This document shows positions 47,301 to 57,574 of a stretch of 64,000 bases of DNA, one piece after another. The stretch spans positions 18,965,808 to 19,029,807 of the forward strand of contig NC_088301.1 of the NCBI RefSeq assembly GCF_032854445.1, in the 5' to 3' direction. The notes under the pieces are model-generated. The model saw nothing but the letters and a program-made list of their open reading frames with translations. It was not told the DNA's origin and did no database searches. The position numbers were made by a program, and so were the translations under genes. Numbering within the stretch: the first letter of the stretch is position 1; every line of letters begins with the position of its first letter. The DNA comes from Liolophura sinensis. Lineage: Eukaryota > Mollusca > Polyplacophora > Chitonida > Chitonidae.

Positions 47301-48996
47301 ACTCAGTCGCATTATATTAACACCGGGCCGACCAGTCCCGTTTCCTTGCTCTAACCTCTCAGCAATGAGCACCAGGCGAGGCAGCAACAAGTACCGTCTT
47401 TGGTATGACCCGACCCAGTTTTGATCCCAGGCCTCCAGCTAAGAAACATGAAGACACTAATACAATATTATATATAGTGTCAACAAAGAAAACGGCCGTT
47501 AGTGGGAAGGTCTACCAGCAATTTGTGGATGGCCGTGGGTTTCTCCCGGGCTGTGCCCGGTTTCCGCCCATCATAATTGCTGGCCGTCGTCGTATAAGTG
47601 ATATATTCTTGAGCACGGCGTAAAACACCAATCAAATAAATAAAGAAAATAATCTTCAAAAATCTTGAAAACAAAAGAAAAACTAACCCGAAAACGTATA
47701 TCGTCCACGGTTTGAACACCACTGGAATAGAAATTATCCCCTAGAGAAAGGATGAAATCCGGGCGGACGGTCTCGGCGATTACCCCCATCTGCCGAGCCA
47801 CTCCCCGCTCTATGTCCGTGTGGTAGGGGTACTGTGTCTGACCACCCCAATCCCCCACCAGCAGGAAACTTAACGTGTCGTCATCTGATCAGTTAACACA
47901 ATGATGAAACAGCTGACTGGGTCATAAATCGATGCTTCTTTAACTTAGACACTATATTCCTACTCTTATATAGATTTGTTTCTCTTTGGAAAATGCTAGC
48001 GTAGATAACAGGTTAAATTAGATGTAATCACATTATGCAACCTACCACCATATAAAAATCAAGATCCTGCTTGCTCTAATCACTGTGACTGTACCTACCC
48101 TGACATCAAGAAATTGCACTGGATTTAGTAATCACCTGTTCCTTCCCCCCCCCCCCCCCCCCGTCCCCCATACACATAAAGTATCCGTAAACTAGGGAAC
48201 ATTATCTAATAAAGAATGTCTATTCTACGCTAATAAGTTATTTATTTATTTATGTATTTAGTGTTGGAAGCCGTGTTTCAGAATTTTGCACTTACTCTAT
48301 ATGAAGTAAATTACCGGCATTCGCCAGATACCTGACAAATCCTCTTAAAGGCGCAGCTATATCGGTCATGAAGTCCACTATAAATTCAAAGATTTGAATG
48401 AATTTAACTTTTCTAAAAAAAACTCAAGAGAAAAAAAAATAAAGATATAAAAAGTTTTTTTACCGTACTAATAGCTGTGACTTGTTTAAAAATACCTTTC
48501 ATTTTGCAAAAGGATATGAGGTACACTTATACAAATAGTATTAAGACGAACAGAGTATGTCACACAGCTTGTACCCACAGTGAGTACATCAACTGACAAA
48601 CCAGTCCATTATCTTGTGGACCTGACACTAAAGTTTGAGTGGAAAAATCTTGTGTAAGGTTTTAAGGGTCAATCAAACAACATAAATACCATTTTAGGAT
48701 TGTCGTAGTAATCTGTTTATATCAGCGGTTTAGTGTGTTTGGTGTGTTTTGAAATGCCCAGAGTATTATGTTTAACTATAAGAGCCATCCGACACACATG
48801 CAGAATTCGTGATATAGTACAATCGGCGATTAATACTTGTTCAACAGGATTTGTTCAGAGTGTATCAGCAGACTGAGTGCTAAATGAATTACGTCTGTTT
48901 GGAGACGGACAACAATAGCTTACCATTTGGATTAACAGTCACATCGCCCGTCGTTATTGACACGCAAAGTAAGCAAAGACACAAATAAAGCCTCAT
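44045..48996 (-). CDS. Tartrate-resistant (purple, type 5) acid phosphatase, complete
   Basis: Six exons on the minus strand (48924-48996, 47688-47884, 46741-46865, 46220-46420, 45055-45202, 44045-44329) join in frame to 342 residues, close to the mammalian ACP5 length. Residues 1-17 form a signal peptide ([17 protein letters not shown]), so the product should be secreted or lysosomal. The binuclear metal site of purple acid phosphatases is intact: D36 (GDWGG), D74 and Y77 (GDNFY), N112 (GNHDH), H208 (GHYP), H243 and H245 (GHDHN). The enzyme hydrolyses phosphate monoesters with an Fe(III)-metal(II) centre. Sequons NVS (235) and NHS and NIT in the last exon may be glycosylated. It could act in digestion, immunity or shell/skeletal turnover; none of these is shown by the sequence. 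Introns 2 and 3 each carry a SINE fragment. Confidence 0.97.
45055..45202 (-). CDS. Acid phosphatase exon 5
   Basis: The acceptor TTTTTAACAG, then one base completes an Arg codon and 49 codons follow to NLQ before donor gtaact. It carries VVGHYPVLS and LAGHDHNLQ, holding three metal-ligand histidines. Confidence 0.97.
46220..46420 (-). CDS. Acid phosphatase exon 4
   Basis: The acceptor TGACTTTAAG, one base completing Trp132, 66 codons and two bases, with donor gtcagt. It encodes [21 protein letters not shown] and [11 protein letters not shown]. Confidence 0.95.
46500..46592 (-). mobile_element. SINE family A fragment in acid phosphatase intron 3
   Basis: TTTCACTTATACAACAGCGA, GCATTATGGTCGAAGGAAAA and GGGGGAAACCCACGACC. 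Tail and head are missing. Confidence 0.75.
46741..46865 (-). CDS. Acid phosphatase exon 3
   Basis: The acceptor CCGTCGTTCAG is followed by 41 codons in phase 0 and two bases, with donor gtaaat. It encodes [18 protein letters not shown] and [10 protein letters not shown], with the metal-ligand Asn112. It lies in reverse within a longer plus-strand frame (46698-47006), which is a shadow. Confidence 0.97.
47140..47445 (-). mobile_element. SINE family C in acid phosphatase intron 2
   Basis: From the tail (GGCTTGGGGTTTTACGTCAT, CATATGACGACGAGGAGTC) through CTTCTTGTAGCAGGGCCAGC and CCGTTTCCTTGCTCTAACC to the head region GTATGACCCGACCCAGTTTT. Well preserved and used here to define the family. Confidence 0.85.
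47497..47645 (+). mobile_element. SINE family A, 3' half, in acid phosphatase intron 2
   Basis: GTGGGAAGGTCTACCAGCAA, GGATGGCCGTGGGTTTCTCC, TAAGTGATATATTCTTGAGC and CAATCAAATAAATAAAG. It ends about 43 bases before exon 2 on the other strand. Confidence 0.88.
47688..47884 (-). CDS. Acid phosphatase exon 2
   Basis: The acceptor TTAACTGATCAG, two bases completing Asp25, then 65 codons to DDIRFR before donor gttagt. It holds [17 protein letters not shown] and [15 protein letters not shown], with metal ligands D36, D74 and Y77. Confidence 0.97.
48144..48162 (+). repeat. Poly-C tract in acid phosphatase intron 1
   Basis: About 18 consecutive C bases after GTTCCTT, i.e. a G-tract on the transcribed gene's sense strand. 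Confidence 0.9.
48924..48996 (-). CDS. Acid phosphatase exon 1, signal peptide
   Basis: The ATG at 48996 (context AGTGACGATGA) starts a hydrophobic leader, [17 protein letters not shown], followed by DVTVNPN and one base before donor gtaagc. The phase matches exon 2. Intron 1 is about 1.0 kb. Confidence 0.92.
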
Positions 48997-50611
48997 CGTC
49001 ACTAGTTAACATGAAACGTACAGTCCTGCGTAAATAGGATACAAAATACATGTGGTGTACTTCTACATTATAACATCAGCATACGCCTCGTGTGCATACA
49101 CGTACAGCCTACATGCTGTGTAACACGAACTGGTGATTTGACCTGCCTGTCCGATGGTACAAGAGGTACGACAACGAAAAGCGCATTGTCACTCGTACAT
49201 TTACAACGTCGCCTGACACTTGTATCAGTTTGACGAGGAGAGGTGATAAAAATATTTACATTTCAACCTATAGATTTGTGTCACGGGCTTTACCCACATA
49301 TCATATCCGAATACATCGTAACCAAGAGAATGCATCGTATTGTGGTGTTAGCTATATAAACATGTTGTTAAGGTATACGTTATAAGTACGTCGCAATTAA
49401 TATATCACATTAAGTTAAAATTGTTAAAACGCTGGTTGAATGAGTGCCTTGTTTATAGTTTGTCTTATTCATTCTTTTATTTGATTGTTGCTTGACGCCA
49501 TTTTGTTTGTTATATGATGGTCTAATCTATGTGGTAAATGTGTGAAAATGCCGGACCCGTTACAACAAAAATGTTATGGAATGAGATTGCGATGTTGTTT
49601 TTGAGGACGTGACATATTTTATAAATATATGGCCAAAGTTAAATGCCTGTAGGTAAGCTGAATACATTAAGTCCTATCCTGTTTTTCAAACGTATTACCT
49701 GCTTTGCATGTTGCCATATGATAAAGTTTAATGAGACATATTTCATCTTGTCTCCGGGGATGCTTCCCGGTATGAGGAAGACAGGAACCAGTATTTTGTT
49801 GTTTCCACGAATATGCGTTTGCGATAGCTCGTCCGAGAATAAGGCATACATAGGCTGATGTGGTTCCACGGACTCCGCGCGATTCTTTAACGCACGCGTT
49901 AAAGCACATCGAATTGAACGTCCCATTTTTGCCCCATTATTAACGCATCAGATGAGGATTGCTGGGGTTGATTGACGATGCGGTAGAATCGCAGTTGTCA
50001 ACACACAGGCCGTGGAAACACGATCTTTTATTTAAAAAGAAAAAGAAACTGTGCACAAATATAAATGTATTTTATTTCACATATAAATGCTTCTGTTTTA
50101 ACTTTTTCTGTTCCAACCCAAAAGACAATTTAATTTAAATCACAAAAACATAAATGATTGTTGATATCCCCACCCCCTAACCCAATGACAACGTCAGTAA
50201 TTAAATAAAGCATTGTCTATATTGTCTTGAGACAATCAAACTCAAGAAATTTATTGTTGAACACAAACCTGTTTTGTGTAAGGTCTGTTACGTGCACGTA
50301 TGCATTCTTCGCCGACATACGGGAACCACCAACAGCTTACGCGCATGTCCAAGTGAACAAGAGTGATTCATGCGCATGTGTAGGATGACCGCTTACCTGG
50401 CTGCCTGATCAGACATGTCTATAACACGTGAGCACGGAAACATACATGTAGCCAGCCAAGCCTTAGCTAAATGGGACGACAAATATATGCTGGGGGCATT
50501 TCTTCTCACAGATACGGTGGTGTGTATAGTGGTGACAATAATGAAGCCAAATATCTAATGCTTGTTTTGCGAGTTTGCGCCTTCACTTTAATTCACAATA
50601 GGGACCTAAGT
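48997..50611. other. upstream region of the acid phosphatase gene
   Basis: It should include the promoter on the minus strand. I see no clear TATA box at the usual distance. A patch with TAACGCACGCGTTAAAGC (an imperfect palindrome) is at about 49888. No other exon is supported. Confidence 0.4.
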
Positions 50612-50885
50612 GCATGGCCGAGAAGATTAGCAAGCCAGCACAGCGCAATGACCCAGGAGCCTCCACCAATCCAGTCGCTGTGAGTTCAAGTCCAGCTCAT
50701 GCTCCCTTCCTCCCTGGCTATGCGAAGCAAAGTCTGCCTGCAACCTGCGCCTGGTCGTGGGTTTCCTCTGGGCTCTGCCCGGTTTCATCCCACCACAATG
50801 CTGGCCGCTGTCGTATAATTGAAATATTTTTGAGTACGGCGTAAACCACTAATCGAATAAATAAATAAATAAATAAATAAATAAA
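50612..50885 (+). mobile_element. SINE family A, full length
   Basis: The head CATGGCCGAGAAGATTAGCA with the B box GTGAGTTCAAGTCCAGCTC, then the body GGGCTCTGCCCGGTTTCATC and a long AATAAATAAATAAATAAATA tail. The A box is diverged. Confidence 0.9.
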
Positions 50886-51597
50886 TTCACAATGTAAAAG
50901 ACTACATCATAGCTAAAGCAAAATCAGAGCACTATTACCGGTGAACCCTTCGTCATGTCAGTTGTCGCCCCCTAGTACCATGACCTCAGCAGAATTAGGT
51001 CAAAAAATCCAGTTCAGTTAGTTGCAGTTAATTAGAAATCACTGGTCTAGAATTACTCAAAGTTACCAAAAATATTGTAAATAAGGATTCAAATCCACAA
51101 ATGTGATAACCGATGTATTTTATTGTATAGGATGTTTATTAGCACTTAACGTATGTGTGTACGTAAATGAATATAGAAATACTTCGAGCACCATAAGGTG
51201 TTTCTCAGTTGGTTAGAAAAACAATGTAATATTTGATTCGTTTTAACACAGTAACATTTCAAGGGATTGGAAATCTGTGAATTGCCATCGAAATTAAGTC
51301 GTAGTCTAATCCGCCTTCTATATTTTCCAAATACGTTTTCTCTTCTGTTTTTTTCTCTTCCTTATCCCAAATTCAGTTATAGGCATTTGAAGTAGAAATA
51401 ACGGTCTAACTTTTCATAATATGCATTGAGGATATAATCTGCATTTGGTTTCACATTAGTAAAACTGAAGTTGTGTATCAAATCAGTTGGACATAGATAT
51501 AAATTGTTACCCATGGAGATATCAGCGTTTTTGTGATATCAGGTGTATGCAAGAAATGAACATGGTGCATACTATTCAAAGTGCATGACCAAACACT

Positions 51598-51790
51598 GAG
51601 CCCCACCTAGTCACGTTAAACTGACACCAGGCCACCTAGTCCAATTTCCTAACTCTAGCCTCTCACAGCTGAGCGCCAATCGAGTAAAATATTTTTTTAA
51701 AAAGTTCTGTTGTTATGACCCGATACGGGTTTGATCCCTGATCTCCCAACTTCGAGGTGGACGCTCCGACCATTAGGCCACCGAAGCACT
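51598..51790 (-). mobile_element. SINE family C, 5' half
   Basis: TTTCCTAACTCTAGCCTCTC, TTATGACCCGATACGGGTTT and GATCCCTGATCTCCC lead to a head ending ACCATTAGGCCACCGAAGC (reverse of the GGTGGCCTAATGGT A box). Confidence 0.85.
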
Positions 51791-52295
51791 TTGCTTTTCC
51801 AAGAACGCATATTGACACCAGTGTAGACTTAATGCAATTAAAATAATTAAAGGGCAAAAAAAAAACTATATTGCACTGTTGACTCGATGCTTGACAAAAG
51901 CTAGATCAATTACACAGTTAATGGCCCACGTTTCGGTGGTATTAGTTTCCAGGCCGAACTTCCTTGTTATCTATAGGCGTAATTGCCAGTTAACCGCGTC
52001 ACCCTTCACTGGCCCACATGTTTATTATGCCACGAAATACCCATCATCGCACACTCGAAGTCATACAAGGACAGATTTTGGAAGAAGCGCCCTATGAATA
52101 ATGCAGACAGATGTTTCCCATCCTACGGGGAAATGCCCCTCAGATATTTACTGATAGCGATTTGTCAACAGTTTATTACCTGTTCCATGGGAGAAGATCA
52201 ATGGGTGGCAGGTGAGAGAGTATTGCAATTATATGCTCATAACGTTTAGCTGAGAGGGCAAATTTAAATCACATTGTTTACTATGAATACGTAAC

Positions 52296-52434
52296 GTAAG
52301 ATATATATGGACCACATGTTCTATTTATTCAGTGAGCGACGTTTCGGTATACTAAGATACTACTATCGTCGTCAAGAATCAAGCGAAACGTCTCTCACCC
52401 GATAAATAAATGTTGTGATCCATATAGATTTTGT
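52296..52434. mobile_element. Small foldback element, about 45-bp inverted arms
   Basis: The left arm ATATGGACCACATGTTCTAT, TTATTCAGTGAGCGACGTTT pairs with the right arm CGAAACGTCTCTCACCCGAT, AAATAAATGTTGTGATCCAT. The loop is about 35 bases (TACTAAGATACTACTATCG). It has a MITE-like structure but only one copy in the window. Confidence 0.7.
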
Positions 52435-54495
52435 GTTATCCAGCCAAGTTTTAAGAAGTCATATGCCGTCAATATGTATGCATACAGCTTTGGGATGCTA
52501 GGCAGGTGGGATGCCCTGAAATCGTTTGACGGGATTTTTGTTCTTCACATAGATCCATTGTAGTTCTATATGCTTCATAGTCTACAGTGCACGTCTGTGT
52601 ATGGGCCGCCATTTTGTTAGTCATTAAATTTGTTCGACTTTTTGATTTATTTTTTTTTTGTTTTACTTTTCTTTTTGCACAGTCATAACATCGAGCATGC
52701 ACTTATACACCCTAATCTGAACTCTTCGACTGTGCAATTTTGGTGTGTTCGGAATCTATACGTCGAAACAGATACAGGCATTTGAATACGAAATGCGGTA
52801 AAAGCAAGCTGTAAGGACGTTCCAGGTCAATAAATCTTAAGTCGGAAGACATATCTAACGGCGAGATAGTAGGTATTTACGCAATACGTCCTCCAGTGTA
52901 AGAATACAATTGAGCCAACAAGCTGCTAGGCTATATCCTCAAGCATCATTGTTCTAGGCAATTATTTAAAGCACGGGGAATTACTGGTACTTGAATAAAA
53001 TCGCCTTTTGACTGCGTATTGATTACCGGTATGTCACAAAAGTCGCCTTCAAGTCAAGACGTGTTCTTGTGGGGCGTTAAAATTGTATTAAGACATGTAC
53101 ACACGTTGAGACGTGATTCGAATTCATGGTGGATAGCCGAGAACAAACAAACCTTCATGCAACACTAAACGAATCCTGGTTGTCTGAAACAATACTGTCA
53201 AAGCCTTTCTTCGTTATCAGTGCGTTATCAGTGGAAAGAATTCATTTACTAATTTTTTTTTCAACGAGGTGTTAGTGATCCAATCAGAAAATGTCGTTAT
53301 TCAGAAAGCAGCCCGCCAGTAGATTCATTAAGTCGGGGGAAGTTACTTTACCCTGAGTTAGCAGAAGTCTCTTAAGTCAGAAGTCTGTTAATCAGTCAGT
53401 GGCATCATCGCTTTATTCAGGACCACGAGCAGCTTTAATCATCCTGAACTTATTGCATTGTTGATATGCGTCTTTGTAAGACGGATTCAGCTGAAAGAGA
53501 TGAGCTTATTTGTATTTTGACTCGGGCCTAACGCAAATAAAATGGCATGGTCAGTTATGTATAGTAAGGATATAAATACGCTTGACTTGTGTAAAATAAG
53601 AGGTATAAGTTATAATAAAGGAAATACACCACATGTAGCATATTCAGAACGGCTTTATAATAACAATAACAAGATTAAGGGAATTGATCGGACCCTGTAT
53701 TCTAATTTCATGAGGCACACATACACACAACTGGTGGCGAGTCTCTCAGTTAAGGGGAGAAAATCGTTCCACGGATATTGCAGACTTGTGGTCACAAACA
53801 GCGTTTAAAAAATCACTTCTGATTAGTTGACTAACACATAGATAAGTCTGCTTACTCGGGTTGAAGTAATTTTCCACGACTTAGTGAACCAATCGGCATG
53901 CTGCATTCGAAATAACGGCATTCCTCATTGGATCAGAAGTTTTTAGTAAATAAATTCTCCCTTTTTTGTTCTTCGAAGAAAAGAGAATAGAGAAACCAAT
54001 GGAGCTAACTCAATAATTTCCACCTACTTAGTGGCCAATGACAAAGTATTTTTTCAAATATCGGGCGAGGCGTCAATTCCTTGGAATTGTCAGACTGCGT
54101 CTTATACTCAAATCCGTAACGAGGCAACATATACTGCGCTAACAGTTATTTGATTTATCGAGGTATATATATTGTTTATTTAATGCATGTAGATATAAAC
54201 CATTGTCGTCGTGAAATCTATATAGCGTATCGAATACTTACTCACCGTCTACAGGACACTCGGTGCTGCAATCAACAGGCACGTGCAAGCGATCACATGT
54301 CAGATTTCAGCATTTGGTAATTATTCTGTCCGAACATGCACTTATCCAAATTTCCGCTTATAAGTAATTTAACAAAATTAATAGAGCTTCGTCCGATTAT
54401 AAAAATAAATTATGAATTGTCATGAAACCTTTAATTGGTCAAATCATATAAATTACAGAAAAATCCAAGATGAACCCTGTCTGCATCTCTTCCAG
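52435..54495. other. intergenic sequence without recognised genes
   Basis: AT-rich, with a repeat G fragment at 52757-52836. No exon with convincing splice sites. The missing signal-peptide exon of the cytokine-receptor-like gene could lie here or up to 57.3 kb, but I could not identify it. Confidence 0.4.
52757..52836 (+). repeat. Dispersed repeat G fragment
   Basis: TATACGTCGAAACAGATACA, then GGACGTTCCAGGTCAATAAA: the ends of the repeat with a diverged middle. Confidence 0.5.
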
Positions 54496-54706
54496 GCCAG
54501 TTTTATTTATTTATTTATTTGATTTGATTTGTGTTTTACGCCGTACTCAAGAATATTTCACTTATACGATGGCGGCCAGCGTTGTGGTGGGAGGAAACCG
54601 GACAGAGCCCAGGGAAAACTCACGACCATCCGCGGTTTGCTGCAGGAACTGCCCAGTTACGACCGGAGAGGAAGCCAGTATGAGCTGGACTTGAACTCAC
54701 AGCGAC
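54496..54706 (-). mobile_element. SINE family A, tRNA head lost
   Basis: A TTTATTTATTTATTTGATTT tail, GATGGCGGCCAGCGTTGTGG, and up to TGAACTCACAGCGACAGG (reverse of the B box). It is flanked by GGCCAGTTTT on both sides (at about 54492 and 54708), a probable target-site duplication. Confidence 0.92.
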
Positions 54707-54907
54707 AGGCCAGTTTTGGAAGACTTTCTACGTATATTATTGTGAATCTAACATAAGCGTGAGACACAGGCAGCAATGTTATTGTACATGTATGCTTCAA
54801 AATTTGGCATTAAAATGTGTCTCATGGGTTTATTTGAATTTACAATTGAATTAAATGGTTCATGTTTCTTTTTGGTTTGTTTTTTATGCATAACCATATA
54901 AATTACA

Positions 54908-55165
54908 CAAAGAGCCTCCTTGGCCGAGTGATTAGCGTGCGAGCGCGCTGCAATGACTAAGGAGCCTCTCACCAACGCGGTGGCTGTAAATTCCAGTCCA
55001 GTTCATGCTGGCTTCCTCTCCGGTAGAAAGTGGGAAGGTCTGCGGTTGGCCATAGCTTTTCCCTTGGCTCTGCCCGGTTTCCTCCCATCATAATTCTGGC
55101 CGCCGTCGTATAAATGAAATATTCTTGGGTACGGCGTAAAACACCAATCAAATAAACAAATAATT
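54908..55165 (+). mobile_element. SINE family A, full length
   Basis: The head GAGCCTCCTTGGCCGAGTGA TTAGCGTGCGAGCGCG, body TGGCTTCCTCTCCGGTAGAA and GGCTCTGCCCGGTTTCCTCC, tail CAATCAAATAAACAAATAAT. Confidence 0.92.
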
Positions 55166-56814
55166 ATAAATTTCAAAAGGGCGACATGGAAAGTTTCACA
55201 TTTGACGTTAGTTTACCCATGGTCATTGTGAAATGTATCCAATATTTACCTATGCTTCGGCGAAGCGTGCAACATGTATTATCGACTATATTTCTTCCAA
55301 AAAAAATTTTAATACTTTGGGCAAATGTTGGGGAAAGCCTAGTTTCAATATCTGGTTGGCATATTTTCCTCTCGTCTGTTTCCCGTTTCCTGTAGCGTTC
55401 CATGAAACAAATACATAACCTACTCTCTAACAACGACTCAAAACAAAGAACCTGGTACAGTAAGGCGGAGAATCGGACCCAGACAGGTACGATAAAAATT
55501 ACAAATTTCAAAATCCCAGCACAATTCTGTAGATTTCCAGATCAGAAGTATTAAACTTGGTCGAACTACCCATAAAAGTTATATGGTCATAAAAGGGATG
55601 ACTGCTTAGTAATAACCAGCCGAAAGTGCACTCTGGATCAAAAACGCCATTTTTGTGCTGAAACCAGGCACTTGAGTCTTTAATTTTCAGTATGAAGAAC
55701 AACGCTAACTAGAAAAATATCTTTACTGAAGCTTTCGTGTGTATATTTCTACGTGTTGTCAAAGTTTCGTTTTGGTTAACTTTTGCCTTCATATGTAAAA
55801 AAAACACTATATAACGTGATCCGTTTTGTCATTAGTTTGAAATACGTATATGTGCCATAGTGTGTGAGGTATCCTTCAAAGTACAGTGAGCTAATGCAGT
55901 CACTATGGGAAATAGGTTGCAACTGTAGGAAGAGCTCGAATCTTTCTTTATTTTGAGAAAGGATTTTTGTGTGAGTAAAAACATAGATTGTCTTGCATTA
56001 AATTAGTGTTATTATGAATTAAAATGGATAATTGTTAAACTATGGTATTACGCGGCGTAGGTATCATTAACATTTACATGTTATGTGTAGCAAAACTATA
56101 AGGTTGATTATTTGTTATATATGCATAGGTGTATATATAGCTGCATGCTCAAGAATATTTGAAAGTTGCATGCTTGCCATATAACAGGGAAAAAGAGTAA
56201 AGTAGAACTAAAAAAGAAGCAGCCTTACGAGTGTGTCAGCAGCTGTCAAACACAGCTATAGTTAGTTTCGCTTCTTGAGATGCAGTTTCGTGCACTTTGG
56301 CCGATTCCCCGCCTTACCATATCAGGTCCCTTTGCACACGCGCAATGACATGTGTATCAGTGGTACACACATATATACAAAAGTCACTGTGGATGTATTA
56401 CATGAATTACGCATTTTGTGTACTGCTGGTACACCAAATTATGTGGATGTGCATTTTTGCCACAACACTTTGTCCCATTAGTACATCTTAGTTTTTAGAG
56501 AGCACTTCGCAAAACATCAGTCAGTTTTATGCAAAATAAATGATGCAGTATATATGAACTTAACACTAGCAAAGCTTGTGTTTAGAAACAGTGAAAATCT
56601 TACTTTCGACGGGCTTTTATTTGAATCACTCAAATAAAACAATCAAATACTTCTAACATTTGGAGGGGTTTCAATATCGTGTATCTTCCAATAAGCTTCC
56701 TTGCCTACCCCTCGCTTTTTCAAACTATGATCAGCTACTTCATAAGGACGATAGTCAATGCAAATAAGTCAGAAGTAAGCAACCACTGAAGAAACCTGCC
56801 ACGTTCACCAGCTC
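55166..56814. other. intergenic sequence without recognised genes
   Basis: AT-rich, no supported exon. An ATG at 56280 opens MQFRALWPIPRLTIS in the right phase for the receptor's first Ig exon, but its donor (ggtccc) is poor and the stretch is a weak signal peptide, so I do not call it. Confidence 0.4.
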
Positions 56815-57023
56815 TCGGGTTCACGAAGCGATCTTAGACTGAAGTCAAAATTTTAATCCTTGAATTTGGCATGTTCCTTTCCGCTATTTTAGGTAACATT
56901 TTTTTACACCAACTCCCCCAGAATTTACGTTGTCAAGCAATATTTTGATCTTGTCACGTGAGAAATGACAATTTTAAGTGATTTTGACTTACGTCTAAGA
57001 TAGTTTCGTGATTCTGGGACATG
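56815..57023. mobile_element. MITE-like element E, copy 2
   Basis: The left end TTCACGAAGCGATCTTAGAC and the right end GTCTAAGATAGTTTCGTGAT are inverted repeats. The core contains CCCCAGAATTTACGTTGTCA, shared with 4374-4586. It lies about 290 bases before the receptor's Ig exon. Confidence 0.75.
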
Positions 57024-57313
57024 GTCGACTTAGTCAATGTAACAATGTGAGATTCCGATGGACTTCAGAGTGGTGCTTAAATCGCAATAAAAGCATAGCA
57101 GACATAGCGTTTACTGTTGTAACGTTGCAGTGCGTGTGTTTTACTTTAGTGTTTTCTGAGTAGACCTACACATAAGAATGACCTACTACGTGTGAAAAAA
57201 AAATAGAAACATAGCTTTAGAACGTTGTGTTAATATAGGAAGGAGATTAACAAGTTGTCCATTTCATGAAATTTAAACTCCAAATGTTTTTATCTATTAT
57301 TTTCATTTTACAG

Positions 57314-57574
57314 ATATTGCTCCGCAAGACCTATACGTATACGTTGGAGAACCTATCGTACTATACTGCAGTCTTACCAGTGCGTCCAAGGAATATGTCA
57401 ACAACTTGGCTTTCGTAATAAACGACTCGAAGATTCCACATGACTCTACAGTCGTAAATGAAACAAGCATTAAGTTAGAAATTGACAAGGCCTCTTTAGC
57501 TGACGCAGGATTGTATCATTGCATAAGAACAGATCGGGATTATGGATTAAGCTACGCCGCAGTCAGAGTAGACT
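57314..57574 (+). CDS. Receptor exon: Ig-like domain
   Basis: The acceptor TTCATTTTACAG, two bases, 86 codons and one base, with donor gtaagt: a symmetrical phase 1-1 exon. It has VGEPIVLYCSLT and ASLADAGLYHCIRT, the disulfide cysteines and the DxGxYxC motif. The usual Ig core Trp is replaced (NNLAFVIND). It needs an upstream exon ending in phase 1. Confidence 0.9.

Noticed and set aside
55173..55511. 112-codon minus frame
   Set aside because: Low-complexity composition with no recognisable domain or splice context, starting next to a SINE.
56280..56326. Start exon for the receptor gene (MQFRALWPIPRLTIS)
   Set aside because: The phase fits, but the donor ggtccc is poor and the peptide is a weak signal sequence.
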